Source: Dactylonectria macrodidyma
Taxonomy: Eukaryota; Ascomycota; Sordariomycetes; Hypocreales; Nectriaceae
DNA: 64,000 nucleotides
Assembly: GCA_020744425.1 (NCBI GenBank)
Contig: JAGMUV010000001.1
Coordinates: 5,828,001 to 5,892,000 of the forward strand
Direction: 5' to 3'
The position numbers were made by a program, and so were the translations under genes. How positions within the stretch are numbered: position 1 is the first letter of the stretch; every line of letters starts with the position of its first letter. This document shows, piece by piece, positions 23,225-34,558 of this stretch. The notes below the pieces were generated by a model, which searched no databases, was not told the DNA's origin, and was given only the letters and a program-made list of their open reading frames with translations.

Positions 23225-26101
23225 GGCGTCCGGGGTTAGCTACTCGATTACAGGCACATTATTCTCCGAAAGGGAGACTTGGAGGAGGTTTGATATAAAC
23301 GAAGTCGAGAATTGCGATGGTTTGTTGACGGTTGGTAGTCTGTCGAGTTTTCAAATATGACAACCTCGTTGGGCTCGATGGTGATGGTCAGTCCAGAAGG
23401 GGAATGTCGTTGGTGACAAGGGAGCTATGGATACAAAAATTGAGGACACGAAGGATTGCGAAGACACACGAGGCGCAGAATGAAATGATGCACAAAGAAT
23501 ATGAGTGCGGTGACGCGCGGGAACAAAACACGGCCGTCAGGAGGAGAGAGGGCGATTGATGGAGGAGGAGGAAGGACAAGGGCGGTGATGATGTTGCTGT
23601 TGGTGCGGTCGGGCGCTTTTGCTGGAGATGACGGAGCAATTTGGGAGGGGGGGCGCCGCGGTGGCAGCGGGCTGGTGCAGCGGATGGGGGGCTAGCGAGG
23701 GACCCGGCCTGCAGTGGAAGCCAGGCGACCACCTCCACTGTGACTAGCGGGACTAAATAAGTGTTTGATGTGGCAGGGCTAAGGGGGACAAGGATGGGAT
23801 GGGATGGAATGGGGCGGGAGACGTGGTCTAGCAAGCTGCGGCATCCGTACATGGCATGGAACGGGTGCTATGGAAATTGTCAGTGGGCCTGACACGGCTG
23901 CCAGCGCATTAATTACAGAGCGAGTTGCGCTGTAGCAACCTTCAAAAGTTACGGGGCGGCTCGATCTGCCGCCTCGTGTTCAGTTAGTGCTCTGGTGCGC
24001 ACCACCATCGGCAAGCATGGACGACTTAACGACGTCACGACCGCCACCACAGCCACAATGGAATTCATCACCATCAATTGAGTGCCGTTCAAAAATCATA
24101 TTCACTTTCTTATCCTCGTCTTCAGATGGACCTTGCACACATAGATCATGGGTGATAAGCGCCTTACCGAAAGATGTATGCATTCGTACCCCTTCCTTCT
24201 CCCTTGAATACGACGTCGCACGCATCAGGTAGTCAGTGTGTGGGCTGCGGATACGGGCAGCCGTGGATCAACGCAGGCCTACCAAACCTCCCCTGTAGGT
24301 GTTCATGGGACTCCCTCGAGACACAAAACCTCCAGCAGCATCTTCTCTCACAACTCGGTCACATGGCTAGCGGCTGTTGATGCGTTGATCCATTACTTCG
24401 CACCTAGGGGTTCTAGCGCTCGCCCTTCACTCACACACAGAGCTACTCATCCAACCTCGGTCGGCTGGGAATCAACCTAGTGCGGTTAAAAAGACACGGC
24501 ACAGCCCGTGCCGTTGCGTATACCTCGAAGTATTCATGTCTGACGTTCCTAACTCCTAAATGGAAAGTCTCTGTGCAAAATTAACACCCACAACATGGCC
24601 CAGCCCCTCAACACACGCAAGCACTTGAAGACGATGGTGTCTGGTGATGCTTTGCAATGGGATAGCCATGCCATGTCCCCATTCTCCATCCTTGCTCCCC
24701 TGCGCGGTGCGGGCAGATACGTCCATGGGCACCCAAGCACCTAACGTAGGTACTCAGCTCCGTCAGCTCCTTGCCACGAATATGTACAGAAGCGGAAAGG
24801 TATGATGCCATGCCGACACTTGCGTTTAGCCCTTGACTCCACTGGCACCCCAGGTCCAGGGACTTTCTCAACCACGCTGACAGAATAAACAACCGTGGCC
24901 AGCGGGCTGGCGCCAAATAACGTCAAAAAAGAGCATGGGTGACACTAGGATGGAGTCTCATCTAGGCATGCTTATGTCAATCAAGCGATTGTCGGCGGAC
25001 AAGCTGATTTAGTTGCTGACATTCTTTCCCTAGTTATCATTTCCGGGATTGAATGACCCCTGGCTATCTTGGCGACCGAAACATGGATTTGGGAGTTGAG
25101 CTGCTGTGGCTGCTTACTTTCGAATGTTAGATGATCTATGAGATTTTCTTCTGCAGTTTTATTACTAATAAGACAGATGCTCAAATGGCTAATTTGTCTC
25201 GTCCTCGTTTGGAATTGTGCCTATGCTTTGTGCATCTTCTTGAAAGCAACCTCCTCTGCCTCTGGAGTGCCCACACAGACGGGACCAGCCGATTTGTTGC
25301 ACCGATCAGTGTCATCTTCGTCCAATTTTCGCTTGACGCGTAACTTTCAAAGACTTGTCCAAAGAACATTTGATAACTGGCCTACTACGTAGGAAGTTAA
25401 GCGCCAAGGAAGGTAAGGTGCCGGCTACGCAATAATGCGGAGGACGGTTCGTACCTGCATTGCGTCAAAGCCAGGCGTCCCAAGTGCATTGCTGCTAAAA
25501 GCTGCGACTGTGACTGTGACTGTGGCAAGCCGCCATGACACAGCCACAAAACACCAATGCGGAGCCCGCAAGCCACAAGACGGGATTACCTCGGATGTGC
25601 GAACGAGCCAACGTGGCGGGACTGGTAGGCTACCCTGGACTGAGGCAAACCACCATCCCGATCCCCTTTCAAACGCAGAGGCCAAGCCTCATTTGTCTCT
25701 GACATTCCCACGTTGCGAAATCTTTCCCTCAATCCGCCTAACCCTTGACGCGCCAACTCCTCATTTCTCTTTTTACTTCACTCACATCATCCTGCCTCGT
25801 TGCGTACTTTTGATTAATCCTTCTTAATCCCATCACCGTTCACACGCCCTCCCTTCGCGCCTAGACCTCTCTCGCATCTCATCGCGGCGCGTGTCAATCC
25901 GTACCTGATCCGAGCGTTTCCGCACCGAGGCATCAAAGTTGAACAATCGATACCGAGTCTACCGATAACCACGACACCGAGACGCTTTGGAAGACCCGTC
26001 TTCTGTCCTTTGCTGTCATTATTTCGACCGTCGCACACTCGAGAACTGAAGCCGCGCTGGCCGCAGTCCGTCCTCGACGCAACCCTTAATCAGTCACCAC
26101 C
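23225..26101. promoter_or_regulatory. Divergent promoter region of the giant gene and SED5
   Basis: About 2.9 kb between divergent start codons. Short frames of up to about 154 codons exist but look like composition artefacts. Sequence upstream of the giant gene (23.3-23.7 kb) is purine-rich on the plus strand, thus pyrimidine-rich in the direction of transcription. The 25.65-25.85 kb stretch upstream of SED5 is pyrimidine-rich on the plus strand. No RNA gene was recognised. Confidence 0.5.
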
Positions 26102-27207
26102 ATGGCTGTCGCATCCATCCAAGATAGAACCTCCGAGTTCAAATCGGTGCTTCTTCAGGCCCAGCGCCGTCAAGCCTCAGCCAAGGTCGGATCGCAGCGC
26201 CGGTCCCTCCTAAGCGATGCTCAGAAGGTCGCCGCGAATGGCGATGGCCGACCGAGAAGATCCGACTTTGCCAGACAGGCCGCGGAGATTGGACGCAGCA
26301 TTTCGGCGACAATGGGAAAACTAGAGAAGCTAGCACAACGTGGGTTCTTCCGCACTTTTGATGGCGCATGATGAAGTCTCTATGACTGATCTTGTGGCCC
26401 CTTTGAACCCAGACTAACCCTGCGTAAAGTGGCAAAGCGACGTACTCTCTTCGACGACCGCCCAGTCGAAATCAACGAACTTACCTTTGTTATCAAGCAA
26501 GATCTATCATCCATCAACCAGCAAATTGGTGCTCTACAGGCGCTATCTAAGCAGCAACACCCCAAGGCCGATCAGGAGGGAGAGCACAACAAGAACGTCG
26601 TCTATCTGCTGCAAGGCAAGTTGACGGATGTTTCAGTCAACTTCAAGGATGTGCTGGAAGCGAGGACAAAGAATATCCAAGCATCCAGGTCGAGGACGGA
26701 AAACTTCATCTCAAGTGTATCTCAGCACGCACAACCATCTCTTCAGCAGTCTGCGTCACCGCTTTACGGTACACCCGCCCGTAACTCTCCAGCCCCAGGG
26801 GCTGACACCCTCTCCCTCAACCCGGTGGGAGACCAGCAGTTGATGATGATGGAGGAAGCGCAGCCAAACAACACATACATCCAGCAAAGAGGCGAGGCGA
26901 TCGAGGCAATTGAGAAGACGATCGGCGAACTGGGCAGCATCTTCGGGCAGCTGGCGACGATGGTTTCTGAGCAGAGTGAAATGATCCAGCGAATTGATGC
27001 CAACACAGAAGATGTTGTGGATAATGTCGAGGGTGCGCAACGAGAGCTGCTCAAATACTGGTCTCGAGTATCAAGCAACCGGTGGCTCATCGCCAAGATG
27101 TTCGGCGTTCTGATGATTTTCTTCCTGTGAGTCCCCCTTCCCTCGTTGTTAGTCTTCGGCCAGTACTGACGGGATACTGTAGGCTCTGGGTCTTGGTTTC
27201 GGGCTAG
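26102..27207 (+). CDS. SED5: Golgi t-SNARE syntaxin-5 (Sed5)
   Basis: Qa-SNARE needed for ER-to-Golgi and intra-Golgi fusion. Exons are 26102-26339, 26430-27126 and 27183-27207, giving 319 residues. The first intron has an ACTAAC branch point near its acceptor. The start has a good context (CACCATGG). The N-terminus (IQDRTSEFKSVL) matches the Sly1-binding type of peptide of this family, and an Habc-like helical region follows. The SNARE motif covers about residues 229-291 with the zero-layer glutamine at about Q261 (SEQSEMIQRID). The single C-terminal anchor (about 298-317) begins after SSNRWLIAKMFG. The last exon has only 25 nt including the stop and completes the anchor (LWVLVSG), so a model without it would lose part of the membrane helix. 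Confidence 0.95.
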
Positions 27208-28782
27208 ACTCGACGAACTAATGGAAAGCGCAAACGGAGTCGAGGAGGGCCTGAGTTAGGAGGCGTCGAGAAAGAGTCGAGGAAGACGAGGAGGGAACGA
27301 GAGGAGTTTAGGGCACAATTCGTTGTAATGGATATCACTGACGGATGCACTTCTCTTTCTTCCTTTTGCATGTATGTATAGTTTCGTTTTGTTCCTCTCC
27401 CTTAGAGCCCACGCGACATAGAAGGGCCTTGAAAAGGATAATGAAGGAGGCGCGGAGGAGGCCTGGTTAGTTTTGGTCAAGTCTGGTCTGATCTGGGTTA
27501 CGGTGTGGGCAGCGAGTACTCCACGGTATCATCGTGGGGGAAGTACGTAGACCATCAGGCACGCATCACGCTTTATAGATGTAAGAATCCTATCATCGGG
27601 GTTATTATCTTTACAGGCTTATTTACCCACCAATCAATCCGGTTGATATTTGATCAGCCGAGGAGGCTCGTGTGTGTGTGTGTGTGTGTGTATGAATCAA
27701 ACCAAGCTGAAGATTGATGTCGATAGTAAAGACTGGCTAGCTTCTAGTACCATGGAGGTATGTGGGAAGCGTTCTATGAGGAGTATCGACTCGTTCATGA
27801 CATGTCTTCAGCTCAGTATTGAATATGTCGCTTCGAGGGAAGCGGCCCGTCTGATAACCCGCCGGTGTCGCTGCGACAATTAAGCTATGCCACTAATGAA
27901 GCACATCGTCATGATGTGTGTGGTTCGACTTGACGGGTTTCGCTACGGAAGTACTGTACAACTATACCTGACACGGCTCAGAGACGAGAAGATTGGGGGC
28001 AGAACATATTGACCGGGGTTCTCGCCGACTCGGCCCACCCATGATGGCACACTACCTACTCACGCTACTGCTGCTGTGGACGCGGGCTGCTCTGCGTCTG
28101 CCCCATGGCCATCCAGATAGCCAGAGAAGCTTCCCGTGGAGCAAGCATCTCGGACCAACCCCACCCCGAGAAACAGGCGGGGGGTCATCTCCACGTCAAG
28201 GCCAAGTCCTCGCCCACTCTTAGCCTCTCAACACGGCTGGAATATTCGGGCAACCTCGCTGTTCATGCCAACATGTACCACACCCGTTCCGGTACAAATC
28301 GCTCTCCTCGCAACACGCCCCCCAAACCCCGAGACTTCCCCCGCTCTCAGGACGACCCTCTTCCAGGCTGGCGGCGACTAAACCAGGCACAACGAGGGGT
28401 GTGGTGGGGTATGATGCTGCCACTCTCGGCCTTGACCCCGCCGACGAGTGGCCATGAGGGCTGGAAAAAAAGATTGGGGGAGGGGACGAAACAAGCTGGC
28501 CCCAGGGATGCCTAGGCCAGGAAGAGCGAGCGAGATGAGGGAGGCGCGCTTGTTCGGAATAGTTTTGCGTGGTGCCAGTGGTGTTCGTTTCCAATGGTGA
28601 TGTGGAAAGATTTCCGGAGGTTTATAACAGTCTCTAAGCCCACTCTCGCGCGACGGACCGACACTCACGAACTCCCCTCTCGCCTCCTCCTCTTACCTCT
28701 GCACATATCAAGACCTGTCTCACCCTCTCTCGCTTCACCCATTACCCATCTCTCCATCCATACAACCTCCCACTCCCTCACA
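27208..28782. other. Intergenic region between SED5 and the aldo-keto reductase gene
   Basis: About 1.6 kb holding the SED5 3' UTR, a GT microsatellite, and the reductase promoter, whose last 120 bp are pyrimidine-rich. The 28.0-28.5 kb part is open in several frames on both strands, but without recognisable proteins. Confidence 0.5.
27670..27691. repeat. GT dinucleotide microsatellite
   Basis: Eleven GT units in a row downstream of SED5. Seen directly. Confidence 0.95.
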
Positions 28783-29977
28783 ATGGCTGCCACCTCCTTC
28801 AAGCTCAACACCGGCCAGGACATCCCCGCCGTCGGCTTCGGCACTTGGCAAGCCCCGGCCGGCAAGGTCCAAACCGCCGTGGAATACGCTCTTAAGGACG
28901 GCTACAAACTTGTCGACGGTGCCTACTGCTACGGCAACGAGGATGAGGTCGGCCAGGGCCTCAAGGCCGCCTTCGAGTCCGGCATCAAGCGCGAGGACGT
29001 CTTCGTCATGACCAAGGTCTGGGCTTCGTACAACACCCGCTGTGAGCTCGCTCTCGACAAGAGTTTGAAGAGCCTTGGTCTCGACTACGTTGATCTCTTC
29101 CTGGTTGTAAGTTTCTCTCCCTGATGCTCGCTGTTTTCATAGCTACTGGAATATCCGAGTGCTAACCATTGCTGTGCAGCACTGGCCCCTCCTCCTCAAC
29201 CCCGAGGGTAAGTCATGATTTTCAAAAGTCCTCCACTTACAACCTGTTGACTAACACTCTTCTCTTTTCTAGGTAACGACGACAAGTTCCCTACTCTTCC
29301 CGACGGCTCGCGAGACATCATCCGCAGCCACAACCACATCGACACCTGGAAGCAGATGGAGAAGTTGGTTGCTACAGGCAAGACCAAGGCTGTCGGTGTC
29401 TGCAACGTAAGTGGCTCCCCAAGTGGCCCGAATACGCCCAGTGCAGCACAAGCTAACCTGTGTTCCTCCATTACAGTACAGCCTCAAGTACCTCGAGGAG
29501 CTTCTGCCCGAGGCCACCATCATCCCCGCCATCAACCAGATTGAGAACCACCCCAGCCTGCCCCAGCAGGAGATTGTCGACTTCTGCAAGGAGAAGGGCA
29601 TCCACGTTGTCGCCTACAGCCCCCTTGGCAGCACTGGCGGCCCCATGATGACCTCCGAGCCCGTTGTCAAGGTTGCCGAGAAGAAGGGCGTCTCTCCCGC
29701 CACCGTTCTCCTCAGCTACCACAGTGAGATTGCCCATCCTCCCAAAATAGCCATTAATACGCACTAACATGTCTACCCAGTTGCCCGAGGTACCACTGTC
29801 CTGGCCAAGTCCGTTACCCCCGAGCGTATCACTGCAAACAAGGAGATTGTCGTGCTAGACGCCGATGACATGAAGATCCTCGATGACTACTCCAACGACC
29901 TTGCCAGCAAGGGAGAGCTCAAGCGATACGTTTACCCTCCCTTCGGTATCAACTTTGGTTTCCCCGACAAGCAATAG
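28783..29977 (+). CDS. Aldo-keto reductase, glycerol dehydrogenase / aldehyde reductase type (AKR)
   Basis: Predicted NADPH-dependent cytosolic reductase of aldehydes, or polyol oxidase (Gcy1/Ypr1-like). Exons are 28783-29106, 29180-29207, 29273-29406, 29477-29723 and 29781-29977, giving 309 residues. Exon 2 is only 28 nt and encodes HWPLLLNPE. The catalytic tetrad of the superfamily is present as D45, Y50, K78 and H109. The cofactor-site motif VLAKSVTPERI near the C-terminus is typical, and the tail ends YVYPPFGINFGFPDK, characteristic of glycerol dehydrogenase-like AKRs. It lies next to a polyol dehydrogenase and an SDR, which fits carbohydrate or polyol interconversion. The exact substrate (glycerol, glyceraldehyde, erythrose or pentoses) cannot be told from sequence. 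Confidence 0.92.
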
Positions 29978-30568
29978 ACAATGGGTTTTGTCGAATGAGA
30001 CGATGAGATGAACAAATGAAAAAATCATATTAAAATATCATAATAGACTAGAGCATTTGGTGGGAATAAAATAAATAAACTCGATTGAATTCCAATCTCA
30101 ATCCCAATCTCAATCCCAATCCCGAATACGGGAATACCATAGCAGACATTGTGTGAATTGTTGTCTGGATGAATTTCCGTTTTCGGACTACTTTTCCGTT
30201 CGGAGTCTTTTCCGTGACATTTTCCGCGTGGGGGTCTAGCTAGATGCGTGGCTGATTCGATGTGACAACGGATCTCTCATGACATCACAGCAACCTACCC
30301 AGATCTACTTATTTTTTTCTCGTGTGAGAGAATAGAAACGGTGAAACACTCATGTCAGCAAGTCGCACAAACTTTCTTCAGTGCGAGGAGGTTGCCTGCG
30401 TTGTAGGAGTCACCGCAGCAAGCAACCAGTGAAGGTGTACCCAAATTCAAAATGTTGCTACCCAAAGACTACCTAACTCATCATTCATTTCACAAACCCC
30501 ACCCACCCAATGCCCATTTTCTAAATAGTGTCCCGTACATGAAAAGAAAGCTCTTTATCAGGTCAAAT
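29978..30568. other. Intergenic region between convergent reductase and polyol dehydrogenase genes
   Basis: Holds the two 3' UTRs. It contains a CAATCY-type hexamer repeat at about 30092-30124 and four TTTCCG motifs at 30174-30226. No gene seen. Confidence 0.6.
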
Positions 30569-31979
30569 TTACAATACACTAGTCCTCGAGTTGTTGCTCA
30601 TGTCGACGACGACCTTAATGACCAGGTTGCCTTGCTCATCCTTAATCTTGCCGGCCAGTTTGAAGGCGTCCTCGATGCGGTCCATGCCCTTGAACCGTTG
30701 CGTCACCAGACTGCTCAGGTCGGGCATAGCCTTAGGTCGGTCTGCTAGCAGGTCGAGGACCTGGCGGTAGGTGTTGGCGTATCGGAAGACGCCAACAAGG
30801 TCGACTTCGCGGAGGGCGGCGGCGGAGATGGGGATGGTAAGGACGGGCGTACCCATGCCGATGATGAGGACCTTGCCTCCAGGCTTGGTGGCCTAGTTCC
30901 GTTGCGTTAGATCTCTCGGGAAACGGGAGTTGCGAGACGGAATCTCGGGGCTCGGTACTTACGTAGATGGCGGCCTGTACACACGTCTCGACACCGGTGC
31001 ACTCATAGACGGCGGTGACCTCGCCCACGGCCTCACCGTGAACAACAGTGTCACGGACTGAGGCAGCTACTTTCTGGGCATAGGCGAGCTTGTCCTCAAT
31101 GGTCTGGGGTCGCTCCATAGGGACCAAGACGCTGGCGTCAGCGAAGCCATTGGCCACAGCAAAGTCAATGCGGTCCTTGAGGATATCCGCGATGATGACC
31201 GTCTTGGCACCATCGGCCTTGGAGACGGCGGCAGCAAGCAGACCGACGGCACCGGCTCCGAGGATCAACACGGTAGAGCCGGCAGGAAGTGCAGCGCGAT
31301 CTCGAGCGTGCCAGGCGACAGATAGAGGCTCGGCGAGGGCGCCAAGGTCGAGGGAAACGTTGTCAGGAAGCCTTGCGGGGGTGTAAGAGGGGTTGTTCTG
31401 TTCTTTCGCACGGGCGAGGGCGATGAGAAGAGACTCACTTGTGACACCATCGGGCAGGGTGGTTGATCTTCTCCTGTAGCGTTCCTTGGGCATGAGGGTT
31501 TGCCTTTGCCGAGCTACGGAACTTCATGCCGCGACAGATGTTGTAACGGCCCTCGGCGCAGTACTCGCAGTTCTCACAGGACAGGCCGACCTCGAGGGCG
31601 ACTCGGTCACCAGGGGCGAGGGTGGTGACGGCAGAACCGACGGCGACGACTGTACCGCTGGATTCGTGTCCCAGGGTCAATGGCTCGCGGACGATGATGT
31701 CGCCGTTGCGGAAATGGTTGAAGTAGTGGAGGTCGGAGCCGCAAAGGCCGGTGGCCTGGACGGCGACTTGGACCTCATCGCTGGCGGGTGTGGGAAGCTC
31801 TCGCTCTTCCTATTGAGGTTTGTTAGCTAGTGAGACGGTGAATTGCTGTGACAGTGAATAAGGCCAGACGGCTTATTCAAGTGAGATGGGCTTGTAGGAT
31901 CTCATTGTAGAAGGGAACTCACGAGGCGGAGGTCCTTCTCGCCGTGCAGGACGGAAGCTGTGACACGCTCGACGGACAT
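30569..31979 (-). CDS. Zinc-dependent polyol (sorbitol/xylitol-type) dehydrogenase, MDR family
   Basis: Predicted NAD(P)-dependent oxidation of a sugar alcohol to a ketose in the cytosol. Exons are 31923-31979, 31439-31809, 30963-31371 and 30569-30892, giving 386 residues. The GroES-like part has the catalytic zinc ligands C42 (GLCGSD), H67 and E68 (GHE), and four structural zinc cysteines at 97, 100, 103 and 111. The Rossmann motif GAGAVG lies near the middle. HPARWCHKLPDNVSLDLGALAEPLSVA is split by the 67-nt second intron; it is the diagnostic stretch of sorbitol dehydrogenase-like enzymes. The choice between sorbitol, xylitol and arabinitol as substrate needs phylogeny. The gene is divergent from the KduD-like SDR across a 1.6 kb promoter containing 13-bp repeats. 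Confidence 0.92.
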
Positions 31980-33588
31980 GATGGGGGAGGTATGGTAAGG
32001 TGATGGTGTAACGCCTCGAGGGTGATACAGAGTGGACAATGCGGACCGAGTCAATTGAAGACCTGGATGAGTGATGGAGAATGACAATCCTTGGACGAAA
32101 AAATACTTAAAAAAAAAAAAAAAGGGGGAGAATGAGAGCGCGACGGTGAAAGAGAAAAGCAAATCAAGAGACGGAATTGAGAGAGGGCCGAAGACAGGAT
32201 GAAGCAGTCAATCCCGGCTCCGCTATAGACAAGGCGCAGCCCAGGTACGCACCAGTCGCATCGCCATTACGCGGGGAGAGGGCCGAGTTACGGCTCCACG
32301 CTCGCTCTAGCCCCATGACACCTTTGTCCCATGACAAGTCCTCAAGCAGGCCTAAAAAAAAATCACCGTCCATTCATTGCCCGGGTTGTTGTAGGGGCGA
32401 ATCTGAGGCAGGGTACATGTACATCGTGAACGGCAACTGGAGGGCGGCTAGAATGACGAGCCAGTCGAGCAAGAATTAGCTACCCCTCCCCCGCGGGAGG
32501 GACCCTCTTTCCCCTATCTTCAGCGCCCGCCAGGACGTTTGGCCCTGTAGAAGAGCCCTGTAATGGACCCCGCTGGTTGGGTCATGTCTTGCTACGTCTT
32601 TTTTTTTTCTGTTGCGTAAACTGAGCCGGCTTTCGAGACCGGCTTACCAGACCGGCTATTGAAATCGGCTATCCAGGCCGGCAATGGGCTTCAGTTTACT
32701 GTTGGAAGTTGAATTTGAAGGATTGGACTTAGACGAGCAATATTCCCCATTGTCTCTTTGGATTCCGGCAGTGTTCGCTGGGAAATTGATGCCGCAAATG
32801 GGAACGAGTTGTTGTCCGAAGAGGGATTCCCTCATGGATACTTCCTCCAAGCGACAGGGCAGAAGAGTTAAGCCCCCTCCCCCAACAACGACTGGCGAAA
32901 CAGCGAGCGTCGAAGCATTGAAGCCTCTTGAGTGGCTATTCATGACATTTGTACCTGTACATCCGATCGGGATCCATCATGGAGCTGGCTGCTCTAGCGG
33001 GGACCGCTTCCACGCGCAACGGCGTCATGCCCGTTACCAGGAACTCGGCATGGTCTCCGAATCCATTCGACCTGCTGTAAGTCGCGCGACGGTAATTCCC
33101 ACAGTGGGCATTGGATGAACATTCACCAGGTGGCAATGGGGTACAAAGCAGGTACATGCTTCGAGAAGTCGGCTCATGGACGAGAGCCAGACCAAGGACG
33201 CCGAGTTTATGCCGTGTTATTCCTAAGTAAGATAGCGAGATGAATGGGGAGAAGGCCAGCTAGCTTGTAGTGTGAAGGTGTGTGTGCAGACTGAAGATGA
33301 AGACGACTTAGATATTTGTTGACTTACACCCCACCGCCCACTTCATCATCCCCTCATCAGGCCCAACCTTGAACCCACCACCCACTTAGCTGTTTTGGCC
33401 CCGCGTCTTGTCTGCCCAGTTGCCCCTCGCTGCATCGAGTCGCGTTGAATTGCGTCGGGTTCTGGCATCTCGTCAAACGCCGCTCGGAGAGTAAAAGCGC
33501 CCACACTCCCAGCTGCATCTGCATCGCCCTCCAACCCTCGGGACTACATTTCCGTCTCTTGCCCTTCACCAACCTCGACTCATTTCCG
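31980..33588. promoter_or_regulatory. Shared divergent promoter of polyol dehydrogenase and KduD-like SDR
   Basis: A 1.6 kb stretch between divergent ATGs with no credible gene. It contains poly-A and poly-T runs (about 32106-32124 and 32600-32608), a CCCCGC (CreA-type SYGGRG on the other strand) at 32489-32494, and the 13-bp repeat array listed separately. Co-regulation of the two genes is inferred from this layout only. Confidence 0.55.
32626..32690. repeat. Five-unit 13-bp tandem repeat (CCGGCTW type) in the divergent promoter
   Basis: Units start at 32626, 32639, 32652, 32665 and 32678, exactly 13 bp apart. Each begins CCGGCT or a one-base variant (TCGGCT; CCGGCA in the last). Most continue with T/A then a variable C/A/G-rich tail. 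The conserved core contains GGCTT/GGCTA, close to the GGCTAR sites bound by XlnR/Xyr1-type zinc-cluster regulators, but not an exact match. A regulatory role is inferred. Confidence 0.8.
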
Positions 33589-34558
33589 ATGGCCTCTTCA
33601 TTCTTCTCCCTCGAGGGCCACACGGCCGTTGTCACCGGTGGCACCCGCGGCATTGGCCAGGCCGTTGCCATTGGCTTGGCCGAAGCTGGTGCCGACATCA
33701 TCTTGGTCCAGGTACGTCATGCCACCCCTACTGACGATGCATCGTCTATGGCTTCTACGAGCTTCAATCCTGAGCCTCAATCGCAAAATTCACCCGCAAG
33801 CTGTAAATATATAACTAACTTTGTCGATTCAGCGAGACACCACCGCTACCACTACCAAGGAGGCCATTGAGAAGCTCGGCCGCAAGGTCTTTGTCTACAC
33901 CGCCGACCTGTCCTCTCCTGCCTCCGTCAGCACTCTCGTCCCCAAGATCCTCGCCGACGGCCACAAGATCCGCATTCTCGTCAACTGCGCCGGTATCCAG
34001 CGACGCCATCCCTGCGAAGAGTTCCCCGACAAGGACTTCAACGATGTCAGCCCGCCCTCTGTGCTCTAAGCTCGTTATTGTAAAATTTCCCACTAACACC
34101 CGATATCGCAGGTCATCCAAGTCAACCTAAACTCCGTCTTCACCCTCTGCCGCGATGTCGGCGCCCACATGCTCGACCTCGAGCCCTCTCCAGTCACCGG
34201 CCGCCGCGGCAGCATCATCAACTTCGCCTCGCTGCTGACCTTCCAGGGCGGCCTCACCGTGCCCGCCTACGCCGCCTCCAAGGGTGCCGTTGGCCAGCTC
34301 ACCAAGAGCTTCGCCAACGAGTGGACCGCCAAGGGCATCACCGTCAACGCCATCGCCCCCGGTTACATTGCTACGGACATGAACGAGGCGCTGCTGGCCA
34401 ACCCCGAGCGCCTTGCTAGCATTACTTCCCGTATTCCCGCTGGCGTCTGGGGCTCTCCCGAAGATTTCAAGGGCACTTCCGTCTATCTTGCCAGCAAAGC
34501 CAGCGGCTACGTGAGCGGCCACATCTTGGTTGTTGATGGTGGCTGGATGGGGCGGTAG
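33589..34558 (+). CDS. SDR oxidoreductase, 2-deoxy-D-gluconate 3-dehydrogenase (KduD) type
   Basis: Predicted NAD(P)-dependent dehydrogenase acting on a sugar acid or keto sugar. Exons are 33589-33711, 33833-34045 and 34112-34558, giving 260 residues. The N-terminal TGGTRGIG cofactor loop, the NCAG motif, an active-site serine in INFASLL and YAASK are all present. It ends VDGGWMGR, strongly typical of KduD-like enzymes. The second intron uses an atypical GTCAGC donor, but the splice restores the expected [14 protein letters not shown], and an ACTAAC branch point supports it. An upstream in-frame extension without a better start exists; the chosen ATG lies just before [16 protein letters not shown], where this family normally begins. 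Its substrate in fungi is uncertain; gluconate 5-dehydrogenase activity is a real alternative. Confidence 0.9.

Noticed and set aside
30174..30226. Four TTTCCG motifs between the reductase and polyol dehydrogenase genes
   Set aside because: Spacing is irregular (18, 16 and 12 bp) and the site lies in the shared 3' side of two genes, so a regulatory array is unlikely.
31265..31493. Unspliced frame across the second intron of the polyol dehydrogenase
   Set aside because: Reads through the 67-nt intron out of frame with the conserved RWCHK segment; splicing restores the family sequence exactly.
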